Positions 33,228 through 44,553 of a stretch of DNA of 64,000 nt are shown here, piece after piece (position 1 is the stretch's first letter; the number at the start of each line of letters is the position of its first letter). Under the pieces are notes generated by a model that was not told where the DNA came from, did not search any database, and saw only the letters and a list, made by a program, of their open reading frames with translations. The translations under genes were made by a program, and so were the position numbers. Source of the stretch: Vitellaria paradoxa. Its lineage: Eukaryota > Streptophyta > Magnoliopsida > Ericales > Sapotaceae. The DNA lies in the NCBI GenBank assembly GCA_019916065.1, contig CM034238.1, positions 34,130,402 through 34,194,401 on the forward strand, read 5' to 3'.

Positions 33228-33432
33228 CTGTGCTTTCATAAACAAAAGAAATTTAATTTAAAACATGATGCAAATAGAATGATTTGAGCATGAGGGCACA
33301 AAAAAAAAAGGAATAACAGAATAAGATACTAGAAAAATAAATCAAGAGCACAATGAAAGTACAATAAAAGTAACCAAAATAATTGAGTTTAGGATTACAG
33401 ATCTTGAAACTAGAAGTTCAGTCCTAACTTAC
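33228..33432 (-). other. Intron-like segment between env-like ORF and ORF3
   Basis: On the minus strand it begins GTAAGT (33432), is T-rich with a long pyrimidine run near 33300, and ends in 'aaagcacag' before ORF3. 205 nt. The matching segment in copy 2 (59508-59305) is 204 nt with a GC instead of GT donor. Splicing is inferred only. Confidence 0.4.
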
Positions 33433-33493
33433 AAAATGAAGTCTGCTCATGAAACAAAAACAAAAATAAATAAGATACACAAATGAAACTCCT

Positions 33494-34595
33494 CTAAGCT
33501 GATGGTGAAGGATGATGTGAATCACGAAGTTGATCCAGGATGCTTTGTAGAAGATGCATTTGTGTGTGTTGTTACTGTTGAATACCCTGTTGTGTCTGAT
33601 ACATTTGCATGAGCAATGCATGATCCCTCTCCTAATTTTGTTCAAGGTGATCCAGTTGTTCTGCTAAATCTGCCATGGAAATGTCAGGCTCATCCTTCTC
33701 GGTCTCTGGACATTGAGATCCACTCCCCTCCTCTATATGGCTCGTAGCTGGCTTCTTCTTCGTGCTTATTACCAAATTACCCCGAGATTTAGCATAAGAT
33801 GTGGTAGTAAGGGTTTTAAGTCTAGGGGCTATGCGCAAATCATCTGTGATATATGCACCCCTTCGGCGGAATATGTTTGTTAATGCTCCCCCAAATGGAA
33901 TGCCAGACTAACTTCCCGGATGGTCAAAGGTGTACGCAATCTGATGCCAGATACAAAAAGATAGATCAATGGACATCCCAGTCCTAATGGCATAGATCAA
34001 TCGAGCCCGTGGGGGATAACAATCAGAATTCCTAGTCTGGGGTAAGAGGTTGGTGCATGAGAACTTATAAAGAACCCAATATTTGGCATTGAGAGCAAAA
34101 AGTGGTTGCTTATACTCCCCAGTCCACTGTTGATTATCAGACAAAATTTCTCTTGCTATTCGATAAAGGTGGATTTCCTTCTATCGAGTAGGCAAGTTCA
34201 GGATTCTGCACTCGAGGTAATTGAAATACTTCTACAAAGTCATCTAGGGTTAAGTGAATCTTAACACCTCGGACCCACCCGGTCAACTTCTCTCGTCCCC
34301 TCCTCCGATTTATTGAATTTGGTTTTATGTTTGCAAAAAACTCCCGAACAAGATCAATAATGCAGGAGGCGGTGAATTAGGCAAGATGTAACCACTGTCG
34401 GCCCTCAAAGTTTTGAAAGAGCTGATTTTCTTCACCACGAAACTGATTAATTTGCCAAAATCTCTCAACTACCACAGGTTTATGACACCACATATCATCA
34501 TACTAAAGTTTAGTTTTCAAATTGCAAAATCGGTTACAATCAAACGACGGGGTTCCCAATTGCCTATTAGCTCTTTTCTTAGTGCATGAAGCCAT
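33494..34595 (-). pseudogene. Env-like ORF of Athila copy 1
   Basis: Starts at ATG 34595 (MASCTKKRANRQLG) and ends at TAG 33494. It is broken by several stops and at least one frameshift. Recognisable is the plant Athila second-ORF signature: a Trp-rich RFWQINQF, LVREFFANI (near 34350), then VRGVKIHLTLDDF and a LPR-containing segment. A Lys-rich region with acidic tail (33838-33632) and a predicted coiled coil AEQLDHLEQN near the end follow. Often called env-like from its position, though an envelope role in plants is unproven. Athila copy 2 carries the homologue at 59572-60670. Confidence 0.7.
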
Positions 34596-35529
34596 TGAAC
34601 TACCAAAAGGGCAAATATTGATATACATGATCAGAACAATCCCTATGTCCACACAAATTCAATGGCCCGCTATGAATAAAGAATAATAATACTAGGTGAA
34701 AAGGACTAAAGTTGTGAGCATGGGGCCACAACTTGTTTTATGTCCCTTAATGATGGTGAGTGTGGTTTCTTCCTACACTCTGGGGCTTACCATTGAAAAT
34801 CCTTAAGTAAAATGTTTAATTTAGCATGAAAGAATCCTTATTGGAGCAAAAAGGTCCCCACTTGGCAACCATACTCCCACCCGTGAGGGAATATGAGAAC
34901 CCACGGGTGGGTTCCCCTCTTGACAAAAATCTATTGTAAAGTTAAAATCAAACCCAAGATAGAATGAAAATCTTTTGAAAGCTAAGATTGAAAGATGTTT
35001 TAGAGCAAAACTTGAAGAATACACCTATAGAACTCAAACTTGAGTTTCGGGCTCTACTGGAGGAAGAGAAAGACTCACCTCACTTGAAGAACCACTAAAG
35101 CTTGAAGAAACCCACGAAAGTGCAGCAAAATCTTCAAAATTTCAGCAACCCGAGGCTTGGGACGGCTTGGATTGAAGGAGTGAATGTGTGGGTATGGAGG
35201 AATCAAAAGAGGGAGGTTGAAATATAGGGGAATCGGTTGAACCGAAAAGGGATTTTGGGGTTTTAAATGTTGTAGCGTTTGGATGGGAGTCGTGGTGTCT
35301 AGACGACGCAATTTGAAGAACTTACTGCTATCTGGATGGGAGTCTTGGTGTCTGGATGGTGCGAATTTCGGAGGGATTCTACTGTCCAAACAGGGGTTTT
35401 GATGTCCGGACGGTAGGGCTATTTTGGGTAAAAAAAAAATTTCCTACAATGCCTAATAACTCAACCTATTTTCTGCCTAAATTTAATTCCTGACCTAACT
35501 AAGTTACAACAATATCCTTTGATTGTGAA
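34596..35529 (-). other. Spacer between integrase and env-like ORF with U3-like words
   Basis: No protein similarity. In element orientation it contains words resembling the LTR U3 array ('gtccggacgg', 'gtctggatgg', 'gtctagacg') at 35412-35285, followed by 'ctatatttc' near 35225. The remaining sequence is unremarkable. It might act as an internal promoter for the downstream ORFs. The same spacer in copy 2 (60671-61329) lacks this array. Confidence 0.45.
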
Positions 35530-36414
35530 TTACTTGTATGATGGGGGATCCAAGAGATCCCATGTCTCAATTAAACCCACGAAATTCTCCAAATACGGTT
35601 TTAATCTATGTCCATTCACTTTGAAATAATGCCCATTCTTCGAGTTTTTAATTTCAATGGCTCCATGGTTCGATACATGTGTAACAATGAATGGTCTTGA
35701 CCACTTAGATTGTAACTTACCTGGGAATAAATGCAGTCGCAAGCGATAAAGAAGTACTTTCTGGCCTTCATGAAATGAACGTCGTGCGATGTGTCGATCA
35801 TGGACTTTCTTCATCATTTCCTTAGAGATTATTGCATTTTCATATGCATCATTTCGTATTTCATCCATTTCTGTAATTTGCAGTTTACGGTGTAGCCATG
35901 CTTCATCAATATTAGCATTAAACTACTTAATTGCCCAATAAGCTTTGTGCTCTAATTCTACGGGCAATGGCACGGCTTACCATAAACTAACCGATAAGGT
36001 GACAGTCCCAAGCTGGTTTTGTATGCGGTACGATTTGCCCATAGGAAATCTATTAACCTCAGTGACCAATCCTTGCGGTTAGGATTAACCGTCTATTTTA
36101 AGATTTGCTTGATTCTCTATTTGGCCACTTGTTTAGGGATGATAAGGAGTATTTACTTTATGTACTACCTCATATTTGAGTAGTAGAGTTCCTACTGGAC
36201 GATTATAGAAGTGTTTCCCTCCATCACTAATTATTGCTCGAGGTACCCCGAAGTGTGAAAATATGTTCTCATGGAGGAATTTAAGTACGACTTTATAATC
36301 ATTTGTCCATGTAGCAACGGCTTCTACCCATTTTGACACATAGTCAACCCCTAGTAAAATGAACTCATACCCAAAAGTATTGGAAAGGGGCCCATGAAGT
36401 CTAATCCCCAACAA
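35530..36414 (-). pseudogene. pol: Athila copy 1 integrase, core and C-terminal part
   Basis: The frame is shifted relative to the upstream pol frame near 36390. The catalytic core is partly visible: FGYEFILLGVDYVSKWVEA (first Asp) and AIISDGGKHFYNRP (second Asp). The Glu-bearing region (36130-35870) is interrupted by stops. The C-terminal part (35868-35530) is open, with [20 protein letters not shown] and GPF-type chromatin-proximal segments ending [13 protein letters not shown]. Integrase joins element cDNA to host DNA. Inactive as it stands. Confidence 0.8.
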
Positions 36415-36845
36415 TCAAATACTTCTAATACTACAATGGGAGATAGAGGCATCATATTTCTACGGGTTAAGCTTCCTAATCGCTGATACTTATCGCATGT
36501 AATGTAGAAGTGATGAACATCTGTGAACAATGTGGGCCAATAAAATCTACATTGGAGAATTTTAGCAGCCATTTTGTTTGTGGAAAAGTGGCCACCACAA
36601 GCTTGAGAGTGACAGAACTCAATTATCCCTTGAACTTCCCACTCAGGAATGCATCGTCTGATAACTTGATTAGGACAATATTTGAATAAGTACGAATCAT
36701 CCCAAAAGAAAACTCGTACATTCCTAAGGAACTTCTTCCTATCCTTGGAACTCCATTCATTTGGGATTTTACCTGTCACTAAGTAATTAGCAATATCAGC
36801 GTACCAAGGTGGATTGGAGGCTGTTATTACTTTGACATGAAACAA
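36351..36845 (-). pseudogene. pol: Athila copy 1 integrase N-terminal zinc-binding region
   Basis: Same frame as RT and RNase H. Contains the HHCC-type segment HSQACGGHFSTNK and ITCDKYQRLGSL, in which the second Cys of the C-x-x-C pair is Tyr. It then enters the core (VFDCWGLDFMGPFP) before the frame is lost. The zinc site therefore lacks one ligand. Confidence 0.8.
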
Positions 36846-37259
36846 CTATTCAACCGGGAAGCTATCATTGATTTGATTATCATCTTTAGGATAAACTTCT
36901 ACTGGTAAACATGATAGATAATCCGCTACTACATTCTCCACACCCTTCCTATCTCTTATTTCGAGGTCAAACTCTTGTAATAATAATATCCATCGAATTA
37001 ATCGTGGTTTAGTCTCTAGTTTGGTCAACAGACACTTAAGTGCTGAGTGATTAGTGAAAATAATAACTGTTGAACCAATGAGATAAGACCTAAATTTTTC
37101 AAGGGCGAAGACAACTGCTAATAATTCCTTTTCAGTTGTCATGTAATTCTTTTGCGCGTCATTAAGGGTTTTGCTAGCATAATAAATGACATGCGCCTTT
37201 TTATCCTTTCGCTGCCATAACACGACTTCAATAGCATGGTCACTAGCGTCACATATCAA
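36846..37259 (-). pseudogene. pol: Athila copy 1 RNase H
   Basis: In frame with RT. Shows the RNase H blocks of Ty3/gypsy pol: [46 protein letters not shown] (Asp to Asn at a usually acidic position) and [13 protein letters not shown]. The enzyme degrades RNA in RNA-DNA hybrids during reverse transcription. The change at FTNH would be expected to impair catalysis. Confidence 0.85.
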
Positions 37260-37382
37260 TTCAAAGGGTAGTGACCAATCAGGCGATTATAAAATAGGGG
37301 CCATAATTAGACATCCCTTGAGTTGATCAAACGCTTGCTGGCATTGATCAGTTCATTCAAAAGGGGTATCTTGTGTTAGTAA

Positions 37383-38549
37383 CTAACACAAAGGTTTGGA
37401 GATTTCATTGAATGATTGAATGAACATTTGATAAAAACCAGCGTGCCCTAGGAATGATCTATTATCCTTTACTGATTGCGGTGTGGGAAGTTTTGTTATT
37501 AATTCTACCTTAGCCTGATCTACTTGGATACCATCTTTTGAAACTATGTGCCCTAAAACTATACCTTGTGTCACCATAAAATGACACTTTTCCCAATTAA
37601 GCACAAGATTCTTTTTTTCACATCGTGTTAGCACTAGGTCTAGATGTTACAAACACTGCTTGAATGAGTCTCCGCAGACAGAGAAATCGTCCATGAAGAC
37701 TTCAACAATTTCTTCTACCATTTTGCTAAATATGCTAATCATGCAGTGCTGAAAAGTAGCTTGGGCGTTACACAGACCAAAGGGCATTCGTATATACGCA
37801 AAGGTGCCAAAGGGACAAGTAATTATAGCTTTGGATTGATCCTCTAAAGCTACCTCCATTTGATTATAGCCCGAATAGCCATCTACGAAGCAATAGTATG
37901 CATGACCAGCCACTCTTTCTAAGACTTGATCTAAAAATAGAAGAGGGAAGTGGTCTTTCCTAGTAACTGCATTGAGTTTTCTATAATCAATACAGACTCG
38001 CCAGCCAGTTTGCACTCTTGTTGGAACTAGCTCGTTGTTGTCATTCTGAATTACAGTAATACCTGACTTCTTGGGAACTACTTGTGTGGGGCTTACCCGT
38101 TGAGAATCGAAGATTGGATAAATTATCCCTACATCAAGCAGCTTTAGAACTTCTACCCGTACTACCTCTTTCATGTTTGGGTTGAGCCTTCTTTGCATTT
38201 GTCGAACTGGCTTGGCATCCTCTTCTAAATAGATACAATGTGTGCAAAAGAGTGGACTTATACCCGTTAAATCTACCACTGACCATCCTAATGCCTTCCT
38301 ATGGGTTTTTAAGAGTTCTACTAATGTACACTCCTAATCAGTGGTCAATTCAGAGGAGATAACTACAGGGTATGTTTCTCCTTTGCCTAGAAAAGCATAT
38401 TTCAAATTAGAAGGTAAAGGTTTCCGATCAGGGCTTGGAGCCATCACATCTGATGATTGTGCTTTATTTAATAATGGCCCCAAACTCTCAAACATTAGTG
38501 TCCAGTTTCCTACAGACATTAATGGGCATACATTTAACCAATCATACAT
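37383..38549 (-). pseudogene. pol: Athila copy 1 reverse transcriptase
   Basis: One frame from 38549 to 37383 with stops at about 38334 and 37647. Conserved RT blocks in order: RRLNPNMKEVV, WVSP-like QRVSPTQVVPKK, WRVCIDYRKLNAVTRKDHFP, HAYYCFVDGYSGYNQ, IRMPFGLCNAQATFQ and the catalytic VEVFMDDFSV (Phe-Met-Asp-Asp). The thumb (LVLNWEKCHFMV, SFLGHAGFYQ) follows after a Gln-to-stop change. The sequence type matches the Athila lineage. Copies element RNA to cDNA within Gag particles. Confidence 0.9.
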
Positions 38550-38645
38550 TATCTCACTTAATTGACCTAAGATTTTAGAATCCCCTTTTTCTATACTACA
38601 ACAAAGTATTCATTCTAAAGGATCTTCAATAAATTCAGAATTGAC

Positions 38646-39090
38646 CTAATTTTGAACTATAGTCTTAATTACGTCTACTTTTTGTAATTCAGCCACCTTT
38701 TTTGGTTGTTTAGTAACATGAAAGATATTGGTTTCAAACTCTATATTACCAAAAGACATCTTCATAGACCCATTCCTATAGTTAATCAAAGCATTTGAAG
38801 TTGCTAAGAATGGACGTCCAAGAATCACAGGTGTCTGATTAGGTGCTGGTAGACTAGTGAGTGGTTGTGTATCAAGAATTATAAAATCCACTGGAAAATA
38901 AAAATTTTCCACTTGCACCAATACATCTTCAACTATACCTCGTGGGACCTTAATTGATCTATTAGCAAGCTGCAAAGTCACACGGGTAGGTTTTATCTCT
39001 CCTAAGCCCAGTTGTTTGTACACTGAATAGGGAAGTAGATTCACACTAGCTCCTAAATCAAGAAGTGCTTGACTAATGAAGAATTCCCCT
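38646..39090 (-). pseudogene. pol: Athila copy 1 aspartic protease
   Basis: Same frame as gag. The active-site region reads DLGASVNLLP (39065-39035), the plant-gypsy version of D-x-G-A. VIILD-like and PVILGRPFLATSNALI follow, the typical second half of a retropepsin domain. Processes Gag-Pol. Stops lie upstream and downstream. Confidence 0.82.
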
Positions 39091-39401
39091 ATATAATAAG
39101 AAATGGTAGGACAACTAGGGTCCTTATATTTCGAGGGCGTGCGACTTTGAAGAATAGCACTTTCTTGTTTAGTTAGGAAAGTTTTTTCCTTTACATTCAG
39201 TCATTTCTTTACCGTGCATAGTTCTTTTAAGAATTTTGCATACATTGGGAATCGCTTAATTGTATCTAACAGAGGTATATTGATTTTCACTTGTTTAAAC
39301 ACCTTTAGCAATTCAGCTGCTTGAGCTTCTTTCTTAGCTTTCAAGAACCTTTAAGGAAATGGAGCTTTAGGGACGTATTCTCTAGATACTACCATAGGTC
39401 C

Positions 39402-39740
39402 TCATTCTTTCTCCTTTCCTTTTTCCTCTTTATCTACCCTACTATCCTCTTTTTCAGATTCCACTTTTTCCACAACTATATGTTGTTTTTCGACCTTCTT
39501 ATTATCTTCCAACATCCGCTTAGGTTTTGACTTTTCCATATCCTTAACCGTCTTAGGGTGAATGGTTTTGTCTATCGTTTTACCATTCCTAGGCGTCATG
39601 ATGTTTTGCACCTGTTCGATATTACCAGGCATACTAGAAGACCCTTCAACTTGTTTCACTTGGGCAGTTGGATTTGGACGTGGTTGAGCAGGAAATTGAC
39701 CTTGAGGTTGTGTAGTCAAAGTTTGAGTTAGAAGTGTCAA
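39402..39740 (-). pseudogene. gag: Gag-protease linker of Athila copy 1
   Basis: Gln/Pro-rich then Lys/Glu-rich charged region in the same frame as gag and protease. Low complexity (KEEKGKEKE at its end), ended by a stop at 39402. Probably the disordered C-terminal part of Gag. Confidence 0.6.
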
Positions 39741-40094
39741 TTGTCCTTCAATATCGCCAAAAGTTCGGTTATTTTGAGCCTAAAGTGTGGATTGAGTGTT
39801 AATGAATTGTTGAAGTGTTTCTTCCATGGATCTCTTATTTGGAGGAATGTATGGATTATGTGAAGGTCCTGCATTCTGAGACAATCCTGGACTAGCGACT
39901 AGAACTTGAGGAATTGAAGGATGTGGAGCATGATAAGGTTGTGGCATTTGAGCTCCATCATTTCTCTAACTGAAATTTGGATGGTTCCTCACAGCCGGAT
40001 TATATGTTTTAAAATAAGGATTTCCCCCTAAATTTTGTCCATGATATGGAGGTCGGTATTGATTTATAGCATGAATAGGAAGTTTACTAAATAT

Positions 40095-40997
40095 CTAATT
40101 TTGCACAACTTCTCTACACAAGGGCATACTAGGACAATCATTAGTTCTATGAGTTTGGCCATCACATGCTACGCAATAGACATTAGCTACAGGTTCTTTG
40201 ATGAGTTGTGTGTCATTTTTAATCTTGAGGGTCTCAATTTCTCGTGTCAATGTTGCTAGTTTTGCCTTAAGGTCATTGATTTTACTTAAATGGTGTAAAC
40301 CTCTAATAGAAGAACCACTAGCATTCTGAGTATTATGAGATCCCGTGGTATCCCATATTTGTGCATTCTCAGCTAAAAACTCGAAGTATTCATAAGCTTC
40401 TTCGAGAGTTTTATTATAAAACTGCCCATTGCACATTGTCACCACAAACGATTTTAAGTGTGGTGTTAGTGAGCCGTAGAAGATACTAGCTAAACGCCAA
40501 ACTTCAAATCCATGATAAGGACAAGAATGTAGGAGAGTTTTAAATCTCTCCCAACTTTGATAGAAAGTCTCACCATGTTGTGGAGCAAAATTCAGAATCT
40601 GATGCTGTATTGCATCAGTTCTATTAGGTGGGAAGAACTTCTTTAGAAACTTGGCTTGCATTTCATCCCAAGTGCGAATGGAGTTAGATGGTAAGAATTC
40701 AAACCATCTAGCAGCTTTATCTTGCAATGAGAATGGGAAGAGCTTAAGAAATACTAGCTCTAATGGACATCCCTGATCCTTAATTGTGAAACAAATGTTC
40801 CTAAAGTGTGTTAAGTGGTCGTATGGATTTTCAGAATCCATACCATGGAAGGTAGGTAATAATTGTATCATCCCTGGTTTAAAGTGGAAAGCTTGGTTTT
40901 CAGGCCAAACTATACAGGATTCAGGAGTGTGCCTATTCTGCTGCAAGATGTCCCTCATGGAACGCCTAGCAGCAACAGCTTGATTATTTTCAGCCAT
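40095..40997 (-). CDS. gag: Athila copy 1 Gag, first 300 residues open
   Basis: ATG at 40997 (MAENNQAVAARRS). Retrotransposon Gag capsid region: FHGMDSENPYDHLTHF near residue 50, LKLFPFSLQDKAARWF near 85, WDEMQAKFLKKFFPP near 110, and ETFYQSWERFKTLLHSCPYH near 145. A CCHC-like knuckle near residue 275 (CVACDGQTHRTNDC) is followed by a premature TAG at 40095. The frame continues after that stop towards protease, so the native Gag was longer. Families A and B share the ERFxxLLxS core. Confidence 0.85.
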   Translation of the reverse strand: MAENNQAVAARRSMRDILQQNRHTPESCIVWPENQAFHFKPGMIQLLPTFHGMDSENPYDHLTHFRNICFTIKDQGCPLELVFLKLFPFSLQDKAARWFEFLPSNSIRTWDEMQAKFLKKFFPPNRTDAIQHQILNFAPQHGETFYQSWERFKTLLHSCPYHGFEVWRLASIFYGSLTPHLKSFVVTMCNGQFYNKTLEEAYEYFEFLAENAQIWDTTGSHNTQNASGSSIRGLHHLSKINDLKAKLATLTREIETLKIKNDTQLIKEPVANVYCVACDGQTHRTNDCPSMPLCREVVQN

Positions 40998-41301
40998 TTC
41001 TAAAGGTGGAATAGGAATTCTAGGGTTTTGAATCTCTTCTAAGGAAAATTAAAATTCTAACGGAACAGTTAAAAGTTCAGGGCGCTACAATCGACCGTCG
41101 TCACCACAACTCCAAATGCTCATAAGCTAGGAAAAAAAATATATTGAACAAAAGAACTACCGTCTAGACCAGAGACCTAGGTGTCCGAACGGCAGAGCAA
41201 GGTTATGGGACTTAGGAAGATTTATTTAATTTGTTTTTATAACTAAATAAATAAATAAATATTTACCCTAAAATTCTAACAACCTAAAAACTAAGATTGG
41301 A
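40998..41301 (-). other. Leader of Athila copy 1 between PBS and gag
   Basis: About 300 nt without ORF. Contains two U3-like words ('accgtctagaccag', 'gtgtccgaacggc') near 41160-41195. Confidence 0.5.
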
Positions 41302-41319
41302 TTCCTGGCAACGGCACCA
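41302..41319 (-). other. Primer-binding site of Athila copy 1
   Basis: Minus strand 'tggtgccgttgccaggaa' lies six bases inside the 5' LTR. It is the tRNA-Asp site with three C/G-to-T/A type changes relative to 12935-12952. Confidence 0.85.
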
Positions 41320-41325
41320 AAAACT

Positions 41326-43054
41326 TGACCGCGTGTAGAATGTGTATCTAATTAACCCCCAAGTGCAAGGGTGTGTGGTGCAGTTTTAACTCGGTGAGTC
41401 CGAGGTCGAATCCACAGGGAACCTAAAAGTTTAGTTTCTAAATTATCAAGAATGCTTAAAATTCAAACACTAGGGAAATTGTAAGAGTTCTCTACTTAAA
41501 TTTGAAGAGTGGTAAATTTAAAACTTAACTAAACCTAAACAAGAATTAAATAAAGAAAATTGCCAAAAAGAAATTCTTAATTAGAATTTTTCTGATTTTA
41601 AAAAAAAAATGCTTAAATGAGCATTCAAAAATTAAAAAAGGTTCTTCTAACCTAATCAAGATTTCAGGAAAACAAAGCAATTAATTCAAAAATAAATTCA
41701 AAAGAGATAAAAGAATTCAAGATTAAGAGGTTCTCGATCCAACTTCACAAGTTCGGGTAGTTTACTACTTCACTATGGGATGTGTTAAAAGTACAATCTG
41801 TAGTTCACGTCAAATTAGCTATAAATTGGGAAAAGTATTCCCATTAAAGTTTAGAAAATGTCCGATACTCAATTTTAAAATCACGTTTCATTATGGATAA
41901 TAAAATTCGAAAGATTTTCTAAGAAAACATTCAGTTTCAAACCTGAATTAGGGTTTGTTCAAAAGTTATTAAGAAAATTATATTCAAGAGTTTTTACCAG
42001 TGATTACAGAAAATGTAGTCAAAAACTCTTGTTTTCGAAGGTTTTTCAAACAACCAAAATTAGATTTGTTTTAGAAATCAATTTTAATTTGCCCAAAATT
42101 ATTAAACCAATTTTTACTCGAAAAACTTCACCAATGATTACAGAGAATGTAGTCAAAGCTTTTCATTTTCAAAGGTGTTTGAAACAAAATAAAAATGATT
42201 CCTACAATTGTAGATCACTTCGCAAAGGTTTTCACAAACCATGCGAAGGATCTATGCACATCTCTTCGTTTTTCATAAACTACCCTTCCTTGATTCATTG
42301 AATTAAGAATTAGGATTTTATGCTAGTTCCATAATGAAAACAAACCACGCAACCATATAATAAAGCATAAACTCAAGATTAATTAGACTAAAGAAAAGAA
42401 GAATAATCTAAAATTGAACTATTAAAAATATTCAAAACCGTGTACCGTACTTCGAAGACCATAAAGAACAGCAAACAATCACCAAAGTTGAAACAACACC
42501 AAAGAATGCCGTGCACAACTTTAAAAACTTCCTCAAAAATTATATGAAAACTCACTCTAAAACCCTAAAAGACTCTCAAGAAAGTGGAAAAGATGATGGA
42601 GGAAGAATGAGAGATCCCCCCTAGGTGGTTGTTCATGGGGTTTTTATAAACCATGCAAGAAACCCTAAAACACGAGCAAAAGAAACAGAAATTGCGTCTT
42701 TTGGCATCCAGACAAGAAGTCTTGCATCCAGACGGCAATGTGCTCGTCATGTTACCATGTCTAGATGGGAAATCTAGCGTCTGGATGGCAGTGTGGTTCT
42801 TTCTTTAGATTTTTTCCAACTTTTTACTCTCTTGTCTTGAAGGTATTTGGACATCCACTCCTCTCGAGCTATCCTTCATCATATATTCTCCATCTTTGGC
42901 ACTCCCAAGTGTGTCTATTTTGACATTTTCACTACAAATAAGCAAAATAATCCGTATTAGTAAAATCATTAACAAAACACATGAATAAACTAAGAAAATG
43001 AATGATTTTGTGTTAAAATAGAGGTTTTGTAATTACACTTTTCAAGTGTAATCA
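41326..43054 (-). repeat. 5' LTR of Athila copy 1
   Basis: 1729 bp. On the minus strand it starts 'tgattacacttgaaaagtg' and ends 'cacgcggtca'. TATA-like 'tttataaaaa' at 42641-42650. Flanked by GTGGT at 43055-43059. Confidence 0.93.
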
Positions 43055-43245
43055 GTGGTCCTGGTCAAGAATAGTGCTTTAGTCTAGTCAGGAATGGTGC
43101 TCTAGTCTAGTCGAGAATGATGCTCTGGTCTAGTTGGGAATGGTGTTCTGGTCTAATTGGAAGTAGTGCTTTGGTCAGGAATAGTGCTCTGGTTGGGAAT
43201 GGTGCTCTAATAGGGATAATGCTTTGGTCAAGAATAATAGTCTAC
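43055..43245. repeat. Minisatellite, right part
   Basis: Eight or so units of 'gaatggtgctctggtc(tagtc)' with lengths of 16-24 bp, continuing the array at 28996-29086. Confidence 0.8.
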
Positions 43246-44126
43246 ATCCTAATAATCATAGTAGCCAAACCACGTAATCAATTTGTAGTTTTATACATAA
43301 TAAAGCAAAATCCACTATCATTATTCATCATCTTTTCTACCGCCTATACACATATATATACACACATATGTATATAACTTTCATTGTTTTCAACAGATCA
43401 TATCCAAACCTTAGAATAATCGTGGGAACAACATCCTAGCATATTGACATATTATATATGCAAATTAAATGCAAAAATCCCTACCTCAAGTGATGATACG
43501 AAATGAAAATGAAGAGAATCCAGAGATCGTAACTCAATGGAAAAACACTCAAACTTTGAAAATCCCATATACCTAGTCTGTTAATTCTCACACCACAAAA
43601 TTTATACCAATGTGTTTAGATCTAACCCAATTTTATTTCTATAAAACTAATTTGAAAATAGATGAGGTTTGATACACTTGCCCACTAACTCAATTAGTTT
43701 TGTCATCTTTTCTCGACTAAACTTGCAAACACTAACACAAATACTTACACATAGCCTTGTATATATGCACCTATGGTGCTTCAGGAGCAAGTCTCTCCCC
43801 CTCCCCTGAAATCCCTATCCTCTAGCTGGCTTGGATGTGATGAACAGGTGGCGTGCTCAGAGGAAAACACGGAGCTGCTGTCATTCATTAGTCAAGTCTC
43901 TTTCCAGGTGCCCGGCTCCAAAACCTATGCGCCCGGGGCCTTCCACTTTGGCCCATTTTATTTTCTGTTAAGTTGTATTTTGGCCTAATGCTTTTTGTTT
44001 TTTCAAACCCAGCCCAAAAATCATAACTTTATCCAAAATTAAATTGCATTTATTTCCTATTTCCTTAAATTTACAAAATTATAAAAATTGGATTTTTCAA
44101 ATCATTACAAGTTTGTATGTCTATTT
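43246..44126. other. Unclassified non-coding DNA flanking the minisatellite
   Basis: No domain recognised. A 'catatatatacacacatatgtatat' simple repeat lies at 43347-43376. A more GC-rich stretch is at 43770-43960. Together with 27866-28995 this may be one split repeat element, perhaps an LTR. Confidence 0.35.
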
Positions 44127-44553
44127 TTTGTCTTCTATTTTTTTCTATTTTCTATTTTATGTATTTTAGGTTTTGAAAATCTCAAAACAAGGAAAATAAA
44201 AAATACATTTGGTTTGACATTTTCTATTTTTTGTATTTTGAGATTTTCCTTATTTTGGGTTAAAAACACTTAAAAAGACTTTTTATCATTTTACATTTCA
44301 TGTGTAAACCCTTTTTTTATTTTCTAAAATAGATTTTGAAAACATAAGTCATCAAATACGTTTTGAATTGTTTTCTTTATTTTTAAAAACGTAAAATGGA
44401 AAATGGACTCAAAACAAGTGTACTAAATGGCACCTAAATTATTAGAGATCTAACCATTGTGACCATTACGAGCACTTTTCTTCTAATAAGCTAATTTATG
44501 AAACACATTTATGTGCAGGGATTTTCCCAAAAAGCCATCTAAATTGTTAGTGT
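44127..44553. repeat. Dispersed AT-rich repeat, copy 2
   Basis: Second copy of the sequence at 1-425 with scattered substitutions and small indels. Here 'ttagtgtc' continues into 'tttgtgttggcaattcc' rather than CACTA sequence, so this copy represents the uninterrupted side. Confidence 0.8.

Larger units (their letters stand above)
29087..43054 (-). mobile_element. Athila-type Ty3/gypsy retrotransposon, complete but mutated (copy 1)
   Basis: 13.97 kb between perfect GTGGT duplications (29082-29086 and 43055-43059). In coding order on the minus strand: 5' LTR 43054-41326, PBS, gag, protease, RT, RNase H, integrase, env-like ORF, acidic ORF3, 3' non-coding region, PPT, 3' LTR 30813-29087. The gag-to-integrase frame is single from 40997 to about 36390, then shifted once. 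In-frame stops are scattered throughout, so it is not autonomous today. The RT motifs and the extra 3' ORFs identify the Athila lineage. It is inserted in a minisatellite. Confidence 0.93.

Noticed and set aside
43347..43376. TATA-rich tract as a promoter
   Set aside because: It is a simple CA/TA repeat without a downstream gene.
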